Part shown: positions 11,573-20,443 of the stretch, one piece after another | How the letters are laid out: each line of letters begins with the position of its first letter | Position numbering within the stretch: position 1 is the stretch's first letter | NCBI RefSeq assembly: GCF_000335475.2 | Contig: NZ_ANAH02000069.1 | Span: forward strand, 1 to 64,000 | Source: Cystobacter fuscus DSM 2262 | Lineage (GTDB): Bacteria > Myxococcota > Myxococcia > Myxococcales > Myxococcaceae | Reading direction: 5' to 3' | DNA length: 64,000 bases | Notes under the pieces: model-generated | Databases searched by the model: none | The model's input: only the letters and a program-made list of their open reading frames with translations | Told to the model about the DNA's origin: nothing | Program-made: the position numbers and the translations under genes

Positions 11573-12595
11573 ATGACCAAGGCGTACAAGGGACGAGAGA
11601 TTCGCTTGAAGTCCCGCCCCCAGGGCGAGCCCACGCGGGCCAACTTCGAGCTGACGGAGGTGAGCCTCCCCGAGCCCGCGGAGGGTCAGCTCCTGGTGCG
11701 CAACCACTTCATGTCCGTGGACCCGTACATGCGGGGCCGGATGAACGACGCGAAGTCCTACGTTCCGCCCTTCCAGCTCGGACAGGCCCTGGATGGAGGC
11801 GCCGTGGGCGAGGTGCTGCGCTCGCGCTCGCCCGACTTCAAGGAAGGCGACTTCGTCGTCGGCAATGGCGGCTGGCGTGAGTACAACGTGGGCGACGCGA
11901 AGGGCTACGCCAAGGTGGACCCCAAGCTGGCGCCGCTCCAGGCCTACCTCGGGGTGCTCGGCATGCCAGGCCACACGGCCTACGTGGGCCTGCTCGACAT
12001 CGGCAAGCCCGTGAAGGGGGAGACGGTGTTCGTGTCCGCCGCGGCGGGAGCGGTGGGCGGGCTCGTCGGGCAGATCGCCAGGCTCAAGGGCTGCCGCGTG
12101 GTGGGCAGCGCCGGCTCGGACGAGAAGGTGAAGCACCTGCGCGAGAAGCTCGGGTTCGACGAGGCTTTCAACTACAAGTCCGGGCCCACCGCCGAGGCCC
12201 TGGAGCGCACCTGCCCCGAGGGCATCGACATCTACTTCGACAACGTGGGCGGCGAGCAGCTCGAGGCGGCCATCGGGAAGATGAACAACTTCGGGCGCAT
12301 CGCCCTGTGCGGCGCCATCTCCCAGTACAACGCCACCACTCCCCCTCCCGGCCCGCGCAACCTCTTTCTCGCCGTGAGCAGGCGCCTGACGCTGCGCGGC
12401 TTCATCGTCTCCGACCACCGCGACCAGTTCCCCACCTTCCTGCGCGACATGTCCGGCTGGCTGCGCGAGGGCAAGGTGTCCCTGGAGGAGACCGTGGTGG
12501 ACGGCATCGAGCAGGCTCCCGAGGCCTTCATCGGCCTGCTGCGCGGGCAGAACACGGGCAAGATGGTCGTGCGGCTCGCCTCCTCGCCCACCTGA
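11573..12595 (+). CDS. NADP-dependent zinc-less MDR oxidoreductase (curcumin reductase / LTB4 dehydrogenase type)
   Basis: A 340-residue medium-chain reductase. The N-terminal region carries the family signature [10 protein letters not shown] (about residue 45-55). The Rossmann half has [18 protein letters not shown] (about 146-163), the AAxGxVG NADP-binding loop of the leukotriene B4 12-hydroxydehydrogenase/15-oxoprostaglandin reductase group. The zinc ligands of alcohol dehydrogenases are absent. It should reduce the C=C bond of alpha,beta-unsaturated ketones using NADPH. A clear GGAGGA lies 7 bases before the ATG at 11573. The gene is single; the biotin transporter operon follows 65 bases later, behind a hairpin. 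Confidence 0.85.
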   Translation: MTKAYKGREIRLKSRPQGEPTRANFELTEVSLPEPAEGQLLVRNHFMSVDPYMRGRMNDAKSYVPPFQLGQALDGGAVGEVLRSRSPDFKEGDFVVGNGGWREYNVGDAKGYAKVDPKLAPLQAYLGVLGMPGHTAYVGLLDIGKPVKGETVFVSAAAGAVGGLVGQIARLKGCRVVGSAGSDEKVKHLREKLGFDEAFNYKSGPTAEALERTCPEGIDIYFDNVGGEQLEAAIGKMNNFGRIALCGAISQYNATTPPPGPRNLFLAVSRRLTLRGFIVSDHRDQFPTFLRDMSGWLREGKVSLEETVVDGIEQAPEAFIGLLRGQNTGKMVVRLASSPT

Positions 12596-12616
12596 ACCCC
12601 CTGCCTCATCCCCTCC

Positions 12617-12635
12617 TGGCGCCCAAAAGGCGCTA
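12617..12635 (+). terminator. Short hairpin between oxidoreductase and bioM
   Basis: A 7-bp stem (TGGCGCC/GGCGCTA, one G-T pair) with loop CAAAA sits 21 bases after the oxidoreductase stop and 26 before the bioM ATG. A TATAGA box overlaps its right edge. It could end the upstream transcript or act as a control element for the biotin transporter. Confidence 0.35.
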
Positions 12636-12660
12636 TAGAGTGCGGCCTTCCGTCGCCGCG

Positions 12661-13335
12661 ATGATCCAGCTTCATGCCGTCCACCACCACTTCGGCGAGC
12701 GCCCCGTCCTCCGGGGCCTCGACCTCACCCTGTCCGAGCGCCGCATCGGCGTGGTGGGCGGCAACGGCTCCGGCAAGAGCACCTTCGCGCGGCTGCTCAA
12801 TGGCCTGCTGGTGCCCGAGCGCGGCCGCGTGCTCGTGGACGGGCTCGACACCCGCACGCACGCGCGCGCCGTGCGCCGCCAGGTGGGCTTCGTCTTCCAG
12901 AATCCGGACCATCAGATCGTCCTGCCCACCGTCGAGGAGGATCTCGCCTTCGGGCTGAAGAACCTGAAGCTGTCCCCCACCGACATCGCCGAGCGCGTCA
13001 CCACCGCCCTGCGCCGCTACGACCTGGAGGCGCTGCGCCACCATCCGGCCCACCTGCTCAGTGGCGGCCAGAAGCAGTTGCTCGCCCTGTCCGGCGTGCT
13101 CGTCATGGCGCCGCGCTACATCGTCTTCGACGAGCCCACCACGCTGCTGGACCTGCGCAACCGGCGCCGCTTCGCCCAGGCCATCCACGAGCTGCCCCAG
13201 ACGACCATCGTCGTCTCCCATGATCTGGAGCTGCTGCGCGACTTCGAGCGTGTGCTCGTCTTCGACGAGGGCCGGGTCGTCCACGACGACGTGCCCGCCA
13301 CCGCCCTCGACGCCTACGTGCGGAGCATGGCGTGA
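12661..13335 (+). CDS. bioM: ECF transporter ATPase of the biotin transporter
   Basis: A 224-residue ABC ATPase with Walker [10 protein letters not shown] (about 33-41), Q-loop FQNP, signature LSGGQ, Walker B IVFDEPT and a switch His in VVSHD. The short length and NPDHQIV stretch fit the energy-coupling-factor (CbiO/EcfA) class. It powers biotin uptake together with the next two genes. The stop overlaps the GTG start of bioN in a GTGA sequence (13332-13335), implying translational coupling and a fixed subunit ratio. The identity comes from the bioM-bioN-bioY order; the ATPase alone would not reveal the substrate. Confidence 0.88.
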   Translation: MIQLHAVHHHFGERPVLRGLDLTLSERRIGVVGGNGSGKSTFARLLNGLLVPERGRVLVDGLDTRTHARAVRRQVGFVFQNPDHQIVLPTVEEDLAFGLKNLKLSPTDIAERVTTALRRYDLEALRHHPAHLLSGGQKQLLALSGVLVMAPRYIVFDEPTTLLDLRNRRRFAQAIHELPQTTIVVSHDLELLRDFERVLVFDEGRVVHDDVPATALDAYVRSMA

Positions 13336-13943
13336 GCCTCGGCCTCTACGTCCACCGCGCCTCCCCCGTGCATGCCACCCCCGCGGGCGCCAAGATGCTC
13401 GGCCTGCTCGGGGCGGCCATCGCCCTGCTGCTCTTCTCCTCGCCACCCGTGCTCGCCACGGCGCTCGCTACCACCCTCGGCCTCTACGCGCTCGCGCGAC
13501 TGGGCCCGCGCGAGCTCGCCTTCGTGCTCCCCCTGTCCGCCTGGGTGCTCCTGCCGCTCTTCCTGCTGCAGGGGGTGCTGTCCGGCTGGGACACCGCCAC
13601 CCGGGCCGTGCTGCGGCTCGCGGTGCTGGTGCTGCTCGCGATGCTCGTCTCCCTCACGACGCGCGCCTCGGATCAGCTCGACACACTCCAGCGTGCCCTG
13701 CGGCCCCTGGCCCGCTTCGGAGTGAGTCCCGCGCGCCTGGGCCTGCTGCTCGCTCTCACCCTGCGCTTCATCCCCCTGGTGGCCACCTGGGTGCACGAGG
13801 TGCGCGAGGCCCAGCGCGCGCGCGGCCTGGAGCACCACCCCCTCGCCGTGCTCGTCCCCCTGCTCGTCAAGACCCTGCGCACCGCCGACGCGCTCGCCGA
13901 GGCCATCGACGCGCGCGGCTTCGACGCCGAGGAGCCTCCGTGA
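13332..13943 (+). CDS. bioN: ECF transporter transmembrane coupling subunit (EcfT/BioN)
   Basis: A 203-residue membrane protein with about five hydrophobic helices and the coupling-helix motif EAQRARG (about 156-162), the ARx-type motif that docks on the ATPase. A second related segment, AIDARGFD, is near the C-terminus. Both are diagnostic for EcfT proteins. It starts at GTG 13332, overlapping the bioM stop, and ends in another GTGA overlap with bioY (13940-13943), so all three cistrons are coupled. Confidence 0.87.
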   Translation: MSLGLYVHRASPVHATPAGAKMLGLLGAAIALLLFSSPPVLATALATTLGLYALARLGPRELAFVLPLSAWVLLPLFLLQGVLSGWDTATRAVLRLAVLVLLAMLVSLTTRASDQLDTLQRALRPLARFGVSPARLGLLLALTLRFIPLVATWVHEVREAQRARGLEHHPLAVLVPLLVKTLRTADALAEAIDARGFDAEEPP

Positions 13944-14515
13944 AGACCCGAGATCTCGTCCATGTCGCCCTGTTCGCCGCCCTCGTGGCCGCGCTGGGGC
14001 TCCTGCCCCCCCTGGCCCTGCCCGTCATCCCGGTGCCCATCACCGCGCAGACGCTGGGCGTGATGCTCGCCGGCTCCACGCTGGGAGCACGCAAGGCGGG
14101 CCTGTCCCTGCTGCTCTTCCACCTGCTCGTGGCCGCGGGGCTGCCCCTGCTCTCCGGAGGCCATGGCGGGCTCGCCGTCTACCCGGGACCCACGGGCGGC
14201 TTCTTCGTGGGCTTCATCCCCGCGGCCTTCGTCATCGGCTGGCTCACCGAGCGCGCCTGGCACCGGCTGTCCGTGCCGCTCGCCTTCGCCATCAACGTGC
14301 TGGGGGGAATCGGCGTCATCTACGCCGTGGGCATCCCCTGGCTGGCGGCCTCCGCGGGGCTGCCGCTTCCCAAGGCCGCGTGGGGCTCCCTGCTCTTCCT
14401 CCCCGGGGACTGCGTGAAGGCGGCCTTCGCCGCCTCCACCGCCGTGACCCTCAAGCGGGCCTGGCCCCTGATCCAGCCGCGTAGGGCCGCCGAGCCACCC
14501 GCTCCCCGGCCCTGA
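13940..14515 (+). CDS. bioY: Biotin-binding S component BioY
   Basis: A 191-residue, six-helix membrane protein. Family motifs are visible: PVPITAQTLGVMLAGSTLGARKAG in pieces over about 34-56, and GPTGGFFVGFIPAAFVIG (about 83-100), then a late FLPGDCVKA helix. BioY binds biotin and delivers it through the BioMN module. Start is GTG 13940, overlapping the bioN stop. No biotin biosynthesis gene is nearby. The gene converges on the YcaC-like gene with a 15-base gap. Confidence 0.92.
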   Translation: MKTRDLVHVALFAALVAALGLLPPLALPVIPVPITAQTLGVMLAGSTLGARKAGLSLLLFHLLVAAGLPLLSGGHGGLAVYPGPTGGFFVGFIPAAFVIGWLTERAWHRLSVPLAFAINVLGGIGVIYAVGIPWLAASAGLPLPKAAWGSLLFLPGDCVKAAFAASTAVTLKRAWPLIQPRRAAEPPAPRP

Positions 14516-14530
14516 CTCCGGGCGTCCTCC

Positions 14531-15178
14531 TCAAGGCATGGCCTTGGGCGCGGTATTGACCGCCTTGAACGTGTTGTAGCTGGTGATCAGGTTGCGGTAG
14601 TCGGGGATGTGGTTGGAGAACAGGGTCCCCAGACCCTCGACGTCCCGGCGCCAGTCGCGGTGCAGCTCACAGGCGACGCCGAACCACGTCATGAGCTGCG
14701 CGCCCGCCTCGGACATCCGGTTCCACGCGGAGTGGCGCACCACCTCGTTGAACGTCCCGGAGGCATCGGTCACGACGAACACCTCGAAGCCCTCCGCGAT
14801 GGCCGACAGCGTCGGGAAGGCGACGCAGACCTCCGTCACCACGCCCGCGATGATGAGCTGCTTGCGCCCGGTGGCCTTCACCGCCTTGACGAAGTCCTCG
14901 TTGTCCCAGGCGTTGATCTGCCCGGGGCGCGGAATGAAGGGCGCCTTGGGGAACTTCTCCTTCAGCTCCGGCATCAGCGGACCGTTGGGGCCGTCCTCGA
15001 AGCTGGTCGTCAGGATGGTGGGAAGCTTGAAGTAGGCCGCGAGGTCGGCCAGGGCGAGCACGTTGTTCTTGAACTGGTCCGGGCTGAAATCACGGACCAG
15101 CGACAGCAGACCGGCCTGATGGTCCACCAGCAGAACCGCCGCGTTGTTGATGTCGAGACGGCTGTAGGGCTTGCTCAT
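14531..15178 (-). CDS. Isochorismatase-family hydrolase, YcaC type
   Basis: A 215-residue cysteine hydrolase fold protein. Asp19 in LLVDHQ and Cys118 in AGVVTEVCVAFP are the family catalytic Asp and nucleophile, and a cis-peptide-type VVTE precedes the Cys. The VDHQAGLLSLVRDF opening is typical of the YcaC group, whose physiological substrate is unknown, rather than true isochorismatases. The start is at 15178; the longer frame upstream runs through a region with two palindromes and is not protein-like. It is likely regulated from those palindromes. Confidence 0.82.
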   Translation of the reverse strand: MSKPYSRLDINNAAVLLVDHQAGLLSLVRDFSPDQFKNNVLALADLAAYFKLPTILTTSFEDGPNGPLMPELKEKFPKAPFIPRPGQINAWDNEDFVKAVKATGRKQLIIAGVVTEVCVAFPTLSAIAEGFEVFVVTDASGTFNEVVRHSAWNRMSEAGAQLMTWFGVACELHRDWRRDVEGLGTLFSNHIPDYRNLITSYNTFKAVNTAPKAMP

Positions 15179-15299
15179 GGTCTTGTCCTCTGTGTGCGCT
15201 TGATGCGCGGTGATGGCGTCAACGAAAGGGTTGGGCGGGGTGTACGAAACCCCGATGGAGAGGGGCTGGCCCGCTGGACTGGCCCCCCGGTCAGCGACC

Positions 15300-15375
15300 G
15301 GTGAAGTGGATATACATCTCGAACACTTCACCCATAAGACGGAACCCCTGCACACACTGTCCCATGCACGGGACA
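15300..15375. promoter_or_regulatory. Two inverted repeats upstream of the YcaC-like gene
   Basis: GGTGAAGTG at 15300-15308 and CACTTCACC at 15324-15332 form perfect 9-bp arms around 15 bases. TGTCCC-ATGCAC-GGGACA at 15358-15375 is a second, 6-bp inverted repeat. They lie 122-197 bases before the YcaC-like start and just beyond the end of the small hydrophilic gene. Candidate operator sites, regulator unknown. Confidence 0.4.
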
Positions 15376-15405
15376 ATGCGGTGACACCCTCACCCCATCC
15401 CGCCC

Positions 15406-15687
15406 CTACGCATCCTCGTCTTCGTCGCGACGTTCGGGCTCGGGCTCCAGACGCGCTTGACGCTCACTGGCCCGCCAGGACTCCTCGGCGTCTCCCGCGT
15501 GCACCCGCGCGGCGGCCTGGTCGTCCTGCGCACCCGTCCACGTGGTGTGTCCCCCCGCGAAGCCCTCCAGTGGGCGCGACCCCCGGCTGGCCTCCACCTT
15601 CAAATCCTTCTCCTCCTGCTCGCGCAACCGCTGGCGCTCCTGCTCCCGCTCGCGCTGGTGCTGCCTCTCGATGGGCTCGTCGGCCAT
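15406..15687 (-). CDS. Small, highly charged hypothetical protein
   Basis: A 93-residue, very hydrophilic protein: a Glu/Arg/Gln-rich coiled-coil-like N-terminal third (residues about 5-32), a Gly/Thr middle and an acidic tail (RRDEDEDA). No known family is recognised. It is supported as a gene by a strong AGGAGG eight bases before the ATG at 15687 and by third-position GC bias. It may be a small stress or nucleoid-associated protein, but that is only a guess from composition. Confidence 0.55.
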   Translation of the reverse strand: MADEPIERQHQREREQERQRLREQEEKDLKVEASRGSRPLEGFAGGHTTWTGAQDDQAAARVHAGDAEESWRASERQARLEPEPERRDEDEDA

Positions 15688-15954
15688 TGTGAAAACCTCC
15701 TGCTCCAAGGTGCGGTCCGCCCCCCGCGCATGTCATCCAGTGCTCCGCTCGTCCGGCCGCCTCCCCGACCAGCGAGCCCCTTTCGCGCGGGAGGAAGGCG
15801 CGGGGCCGGAGGTGTTGCCCAGGGTTCAGGTGGCGCCGGTGAGGCGGGGACCCGCTCTCACGGACCTTCGCGCCGGACGGCCTGACGAAGACAGGGACGA
15901 CATGAACCCCCTATCCGTAGTGCGCGGAGAGGGACTCGGGCCGTCTTCGCCTGG

Positions 15955-16734
15955 ATGGGCGGAGCCGGAGCCGTGCTGCTGCTCGCATGTGGAGTCAGCT
16001 CCGCGAAGGAATCGAAGGACATGGCAAGCAATGAAACGCGGGCGCAAGCCCCGCCCGACGAAACGAAGACCGGCCAGCTGCGCGCACGCCCCCATCCGCC
16101 CACGCTCGAGGCGCCCGAGCGGGGCCTGAGGCCGCTGGAGCTCGGCGCCAGGCGCGATGGGCTCCTCTACGTGCCCAAGGAGTACCGGGAGGATCGGCCC
16201 GTGCCCCTGGTGGTGATGCTGCACGGCGCGGGAGGCAACGGGCGCCACGCATTGAGTCCCTGGCAGAAGCTCGCGGACGAGGCGGGGGTCCTGCTGCTCG
16301 CGCCGGAGTCCCGGGGCCCGACGTGGGACATCATCGCCGAGGACAACTACGGGCAGGACGTGGCCTTCATCGACCGGGCGCTGGCGTATGTCTTCGAGCG
16401 CTACGCGGTGGACCCGAGGCACATCGCCCTCGAGGGCTTCTCCGATGGCGCGTCGTATGCACTGTCCCTGGGCCTCACCAATGGGGACTTGTTCACCCAC
16501 GTGGTGGCGTTCTCACCGGGCTTCATCGCCCCGGCGGCGCAGCGTGGCGAGCCCCGGATCTTCATCTCCCACGGGGTGAAGGACGAGGTGCTGCGCATCG
16601 GGCCGTGCAGCCGGCGCATCGTCCCGCGAGTGCAGGGAGCGGGCTACACGGTGCTCTACCGCGAGTTCGACGGACCCCACACCGTGCCAGAGGACATCGC
16701 CAGCGAGGCGCTGGCCTGGTTCACCGCCCGGTGA
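15955..16734 (+). CDS. Lipoprotein alpha/beta-hydrolase (poly-hydroxybutyrate-depolymerase/esterase-like), signal peptide apparently frameshifted
   Basis: A 259-residue alpha/beta hydrolase. It shows the oxyanion region VVMLHGAGGNGRHA (about 81-94), a nucleophile in EGFSDGASYAL (GxSxG variant GFSDG), an Asp in SHGVKDEVL and a His in DGPHTVPED. These features fit the PHB-depolymerase/LpqC-like esterases. The first residues, MGGAGAVLLLACG, contain a lipobox but no positively charged n-region. In the same frame, the bases before this ATG encode RSARRGTRAVFAW, a perfect n-region, but no start codon exists. An ATG at 15902 with AGGGA upstream would supply it if the C5 run at 15907-15911 had one more C. 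So the true gene may start at 15902 and carry a frameshift or assembly error. Confidence 0.75.
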   Translation: MGGAGAVLLLACGVSSAKESKDMASNETRAQAPPDETKTGQLRARPHPPTLEAPERGLRPLELGARRDGLLYVPKEYREDRPVPLVVMLHGAGGNGRHALSPWQKLADEAGVLLLAPESRGPTWDIIAEDNYGQDVAFIDRALAYVFERYAVDPRHIALEGFSDGASYALSLGLTNGDLFTHVVAFSPGFIAPAAQRGEPRIFISHGVKDEVLRIGPCSRRIVPRVQGAGYTVLYREFDGPHTVPEDIASEALAWFTAR

Positions 16735-16756
16735 AGGGTCCGCCACCGCACGACAC

Positions 16757-16801
16757 CGGGCGGCGGGAGGATGCCTCGAAGAAGGCTCCCTCCCCCGCCC
16801 G
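16757..16801. terminator. Bidirectional hairpin between convergent esterase and M4 protease genes
   Basis: An interrupted stem of 16 or more pairs (CGGGCG, GGGAGG and GCC arms matched to GGC, CCTCCC and CGCCCG) with an 8-base loop fills the 81-base gap between the two stop codons, so it can serve both strands. Confidence 0.6.
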
Positions 16802-16815
16802 GGCCGGAGCCAGAC

Positions 16816-18723
16816 TCAGGGCGTGTAGGAGCCCTTGAGCGAGGTGCTCGAGTACGAGGTGTACCCGTTCAGCATCACGTAGATGCGGGTGGCTGCGGTC
16901 TTCGCCGTGATGTTGCACGTCTCGTTGTTGCCGGACAGGTACGGACGGCAGTCGTACGAGGACGTGGTCGGCGTGGAGCCCGCCTTCACGTACATGTCCG
17001 CGTCACCCGTGCCGCCGCTGAGGACGAAGGTCGACGCCCTGCTGGCCGGAACGTCCAGGTAGTAGTACGTCGACGAGCCCGAGGCGCCCGAGAGGCCGGT
17101 CTTCGCCACGCCGTTGGTCAGCGCGGTGGCCGCCGGGGGAGGCACCGAGGCACCCACGCCCACCGCCGTCCAGGCCGCCGTCACGGCCGCGACGTCCGCC
17201 GTGGAGTAGCCGAGCGCCGTGGCGGCCTGCTCGGTGTACGTCTTCGCCTGGGCGAAGGTGGTGCTGGGCGTCATCAGGTCCACGTTGGCCTTGTAGAAGA
17301 TGGCGCCGGCCTTCTGCACGCCGATGGCCGGGACCACCGTGGTGGACTTGCCGCGCGGGTGCGTGCCGCCGCGGGAGAGCAGCGTGAAGGCCAGGTTGGC
17401 GATACCGGAGCTGTAGTGCACGTCCTTGCTGCCCGCGGTGCTGGTCCAGTAGTCCAGCGAGACGCCGTCCTTGAACGGGTCGTACATGTAGCGGAGCGCG
17501 TCACCCGCGGTGGCCGGGGTCCAGATGTCGTCGCCCACCATGAACACCGCGTTGGTGGTGGCCCAGGTGCCCGAGGCGTAGCTCTCGCAGTACGCACCGA
17601 AGATGTCGCTCATCGCCTCGTTGAGGCCGCCGGACTCACCCGAGTACGTCAGGTTGGACTCGCTCGAGGTCACCGCGTGGGTGAGCTCGTGCGTGGTCAC
17701 GTCCGCGGACAGACCGAGCATGCCGGAGTCCACGCCGTTGCCGTCGCCGTACACCATCTGGGTGCCGTTCCAGTAGGCGTTCACGTAGTTGGTGCTGTAG
17801 TGCACCGTGCTGATGAGCGTGGCGCCCGCGTTGTTGTACGAGTCGCGGCCGAAGTTGTTCTTGTAGCAATCGTAGGTGCCACCCAGCTTGTCGTAGTTCT
17901 GATCGACGTGGGTGTCGCCGATGGCCGCCTGGCCCTCGGAGCGCTTGAGCGTACCCGGGGTGCTGCTGCCGTTGTTGGCCGAGTACAGCTTGCGGTTGAG
18001 CGCGGTGTGGATCTTCGAATCGCGCCGCAGGATGGTGCCCTGGTACGCGTCCACGTAGGTCAGCTCGTCGATGGGCAGCTCACGGCCCTCGCCCTTGAGC
18101 GCCACTTCGTAGGCCAGACGCAGCTTGCCCTCGGAGCGCACGTACACCAGCTCGGCGCGCCCGGCGGACAGGTGGCTGCCCTCGGTGTTGTTCACGGCGG
18201 CGAACCCGGCGGCCTCCGCGGAGATGCCCGGCTTGGAGGAGACGATTTCCCCGCCGCGCGCCGTCCCGTTGGCGCTGGTGATGGTGCCGTCCGGCGCCAC
18301 GTGGAGGAGCAGCTCCTCGTTCACCACCCGCAGGCCATTCATCATCTGGCCGTAGCGGATGTGGGTGACGCCCTGCTCGTCCACACGCGAGCGCTTCGCC
18401 ACGAGATCCGAGGCATTCAAACGGAACACGGCGGCAATGCCAGGCAGCGCGCCGCTCACACGGCTGTGCGCGTCACGTACCGCGAGTCCCTGCACGGCGC
18501 TACTGGCGGTGCCCAGCTTGCCGCTGATCATGAAGGGAAAGTCATTCTCCGCGCCGACGACCCTGGCGGAGGGCAGTGCCGCGAGCGAGGCCTGCACATC
18601 GCCGAGGGACTCAGCGGCCTCGTCGAACTTCTGGGCGCCGTCGGGCAGCTGCGAGTTGTCGACCTCGCAGGCGGCGAGGGGAAGGGCGAGCAGCGCGGCG
18701 GCAAGGAATCGGGTGCGAACCAA
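16816..18723 (-). CDS. Secreted thermolysin-family (M4) zinc metalloprotease, lipoprotein-type signal
   Basis: A 635-residue pre-pro-enzyme. The signal (VRTRFLAAALLALPLAAC) ends at a lipobox Cys19. An FTP/PepSY-type propeptide spans about residues 30-215. The catalytic domain has HELTH at 345-349 and the third zinc ligand Glu in GGLNEAMSDI (about residue 369). A C-terminal pre-peptidase (PPC) domain covers about the last 95 residues. Thermolysins cleave before bulky hydrophobic residues outside the cell, fitting predation. Translation is taken from TTG 18723, with AGGAGGA seven bases upstream and the signal peptide directly after; the longer frame upstream is unlikely to be translated. Confidence 0.88.
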   Translation of the reverse strand: MVRTRFLAAALLALPLAACEVDNSQLPDGAQKFDEAAESLGDVQASLAALPSARVVGAENDFPFMISGKLGTASSAVQGLAVRDAHSRVSGALPGIAAVFRLNASDLVAKRSRVDEQGVTHIRYGQMMNGLRVVNEELLLHVAPDGTITSANGTARGGEIVSSKPGISAEAAGFAAVNNTEGSHLSAGRAELVYVRSEGKLRLAYEVALKGEGRELPIDELTYVDAYQGTILRRDSKIHTALNRKLYSANNGSSTPGTLKRSEGQAAIGDTHVDQNYDKLGGTYDCYKNNFGRDSYNNAGATLISTVHYSTNYVNAYWNGTQMVYGDGNGVDSGMLGLSADVTTHELTHAVTSSESNLTYSGESGGLNEAMSDIFGAYCESYASGTWATTNAVFMVGDDIWTPATAGDALRYMYDPFKDGVSLDYWTSTAGSKDVHYSSGIANLAFTLLSRGGTHPRGKSTTVVPAIGVQKAGAIFYKANVDLMTPSTTFAQAKTYTEQAATALGYSTADVAAVTAAWTAVGVGASVPPPAATALTNGVAKTGLSGASGSSTYYYLDVPASRASTFVLSGGTGDADMYVKAGSTPTTSSYDCRPYLSGNNETCNITAKTAATRIYVMLNGYTSYSSTSLKGSYTP

Positions 18724-19018
18724 GGGGCGGTCCTCCTGTCCAACGGCGGGGTGCTGTTGGACGCAGGACACATAAGCAGTTATCGGGCCAACCCATAACT
18801 CATTGGAATCCCTGCCATGAGGGTTATTCCCCATGGCGGAGTGGAGCATGGATGTCTCACCAGCCCTGATCCAAGATGTATGGGAATTTTGCATCCGTGG
18901 CGAAAAACAGCCTGATTCCAAATATTTCCGCCAGTTCACCACGACTGTCCTCGATTCAGACAGTCCCTCGGAAAATGAAGTCTGGTTTGACCCAGACGCC
19001 CGGTGATTCGATTATACA

Positions 19019-19037
19019 TGCATTGATTGTCAATGCA
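19019..19037. promoter_or_regulatory. Perfect 8-bp inverted repeat upstream of the M4 protease
   Basis: TGCATTGA-TTG-TCAATGCA lies in an AT-rich patch about 296 bases before the M4 start. A second small hairpin (GTCTGG/CCAGAC, 18980-18997) is nearby. The 18724-19177 gap contains no credible gene. Candidate operator for the protease gene. Confidence 0.4.
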
Positions 19038-19135
19038 ACCATTACGCGCGCAGTCCGTGTGCGCTCGACTGACTCGCTTCATCACAACCCGCGCTCCGCG
19101 GACAACGGCCGTGCCCAGACAGGCGAGTGCATACG

Positions 19136-19166
19136 GGGCCGGAGACTCCGCGGGAGTCCCCGGCCC
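19136..19166 (-). terminator. Strong hairpin after the S1 protease gene
   Basis: A 14-bp stem with one mismatch and loop GCG, beginning 11 bases after the S1 protease stop on the minus strand. There is no T-run. It is the likely transcription end of that gene. Confidence 0.6.
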
Positions 19167-19177
19167 GCGGCTGGCAC

Positions 19178-20443
19178 TCAGCAGCCCACGAAGCCCTGGC
19201 AGTAGGGAACGATGCCCAGCTCGTTCTGGATGGAGCCCAGCGGGGCGAACGCGAAGTTCCACGGCTCGGCGCCCGAGCCCCACATCAGACCCGTCAACTG
19301 GGCGGTGTTTCCGGACAGGAAGTACACCGGCGAGCCACTGTCACCCGGCGCTCCGTTCTGCTGGGGGCTGGTGGCGATGTAGTTGCAGAAGTAGGTGTGT
19401 GGCGTACCGCCCGAGTTGACGGTGGCGCACGCCCACTGGATGGTGCCGCTCGTGGTGCCACTGGAGCGGCCCGTCTTGTAGACGACCTGTCCCTGCGAGG
19501 GATAGAGCACCTTGCCGGGCACCTCCAGCCAGCTGGAGATGGACAGGTTGAAGGCGCCGGGCGTCATCGCCACGAGCGGGTTGACGGTGGTACTGGCGCT
19601 GAAGAAGGCGCTGTCACTGTCGCGGCAGATGCGCCCCGCGGGGCAGTTGCCCCCCCCGCCGTAGACGGGATCGGTGGTCTCCACGCCCGCCAGGTCCGGA
19701 TAGACGGCCTGATAGGCGGGTGTGGACTCGACGCCGCCCTGCGTCTGGGTGCAGTGCGAGTTGGTGACGAAGCCGAGCGTGCCGCCCTGGAGCGCGGGGA
19801 AGCCGAGCGTGCAGTACTTGCCGGGCGTCTCGATCTGGATTCCTCCGTTGATGGGCCGCCAGCCACCCTGCACGTTCGTTGGGAGGATGGGGCCCACCTC
19901 GACGATGTCGATGGCGTCGCGCGCCACTCCCAACCGCTCGATGACCTTCTCGATGCCCGAGCGCACCTCGGCCCGCTCGATGCCAATGGCGACGCGATTC
20001 GTCTTCTCATCCACGTCCGTGAGCACGACACCGGCCTGGGACAGTACGCTGGGGGTGATGCGCGCGTGCAGCGCCTTGAGCTGGGCGAAGGTGCGGGTCG
20101 CTGGCTCCGTCACCACCCCCCCCGCCGGGATCTTCTCCTGCCCGAACACCGCGGCGATGGCCCGCGAGGCGGCTGGAGCCGCGGAAGCATGAACCAGGCG
20201 CACGACGAGCTGACCCTTTTCGTCGTAGTACATGCCTCCGAAGCCGGGGACCGCGGCATCCACCTCGAGCAACGCGTCATCCAGCGTCCGCAGCCGCAGT
20301 GGACTGGAGGGCACCTCCGCCCGCGTCGCTACCGCCCGGGAGACTGGCACCACCTCCTCCGCCCGCTCGGGCACGTCACCACAACCCACCCACCACAGCG
20401 TGGCACCCGACACCGCCACGCGAAGGATTCCTTGCTTCGACAT
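19178..20443 (-). CDS. Secreted chymotrypsin-fold (S1) serine protease
   Basis: A 421-residue pre-pro-protease. The signal ends in a possible lipobox (WWVGC, Cys21), followed by a prosegment of about 170 residues. The protease domain has His230 in TNSHC, Asp277 in RDSDSAFF and Ser369 in GAPGDSGSPVYF, an intact catalytic triad. Cysteine pairs are placed for disulfides, so it works outside the cytoplasm. This divergent S1 group with TNSHC is seen in streptomycetes and myxobacteria. The start at 20443 has AAGGAGAG eight bases upstream. With the M4 protease it forms a pair of secreted proteases in the same orientation, but hairpin 19136-19166 suggests separate transcripts. Confidence 0.82.
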   Translation of the reverse strand: MSKQGILRVAVSGATLWWVGCGDVPERAEEVVPVSRAVATRAEVPSSPLRLRTLDDALLEVDAAVPGFGGMYYDEKGQLVVRLVHASAAPAASRAIAAVFGQEKIPAGGVVTEPATRTFAQLKALHARITPSVLSQAGVVLTDVDEKTNRVAIGIERAEVRSGIEKVIERLGVARDAIDIVEVGPILPTNVQGGWRPINGGIQIETPGKYCTLGFPALQGGTLGFVTNSHCTQTQGGVESTPAYQAVYPDLAGVETTDPVYGGGGNCPAGRICRDSDSAFFSASTTVNPLVAMTPGAFNLSISSWLEVPGKVLYPSQGQVVYKTGRSSGTTSGTIQWACATVNSGGTPHTYFCNYIATSPQQNGAPGDSGSPVYFLSGNTAQLTGLMWGSGAEPWNFAFAPLGSIQNELGIVPYCQGFVGC

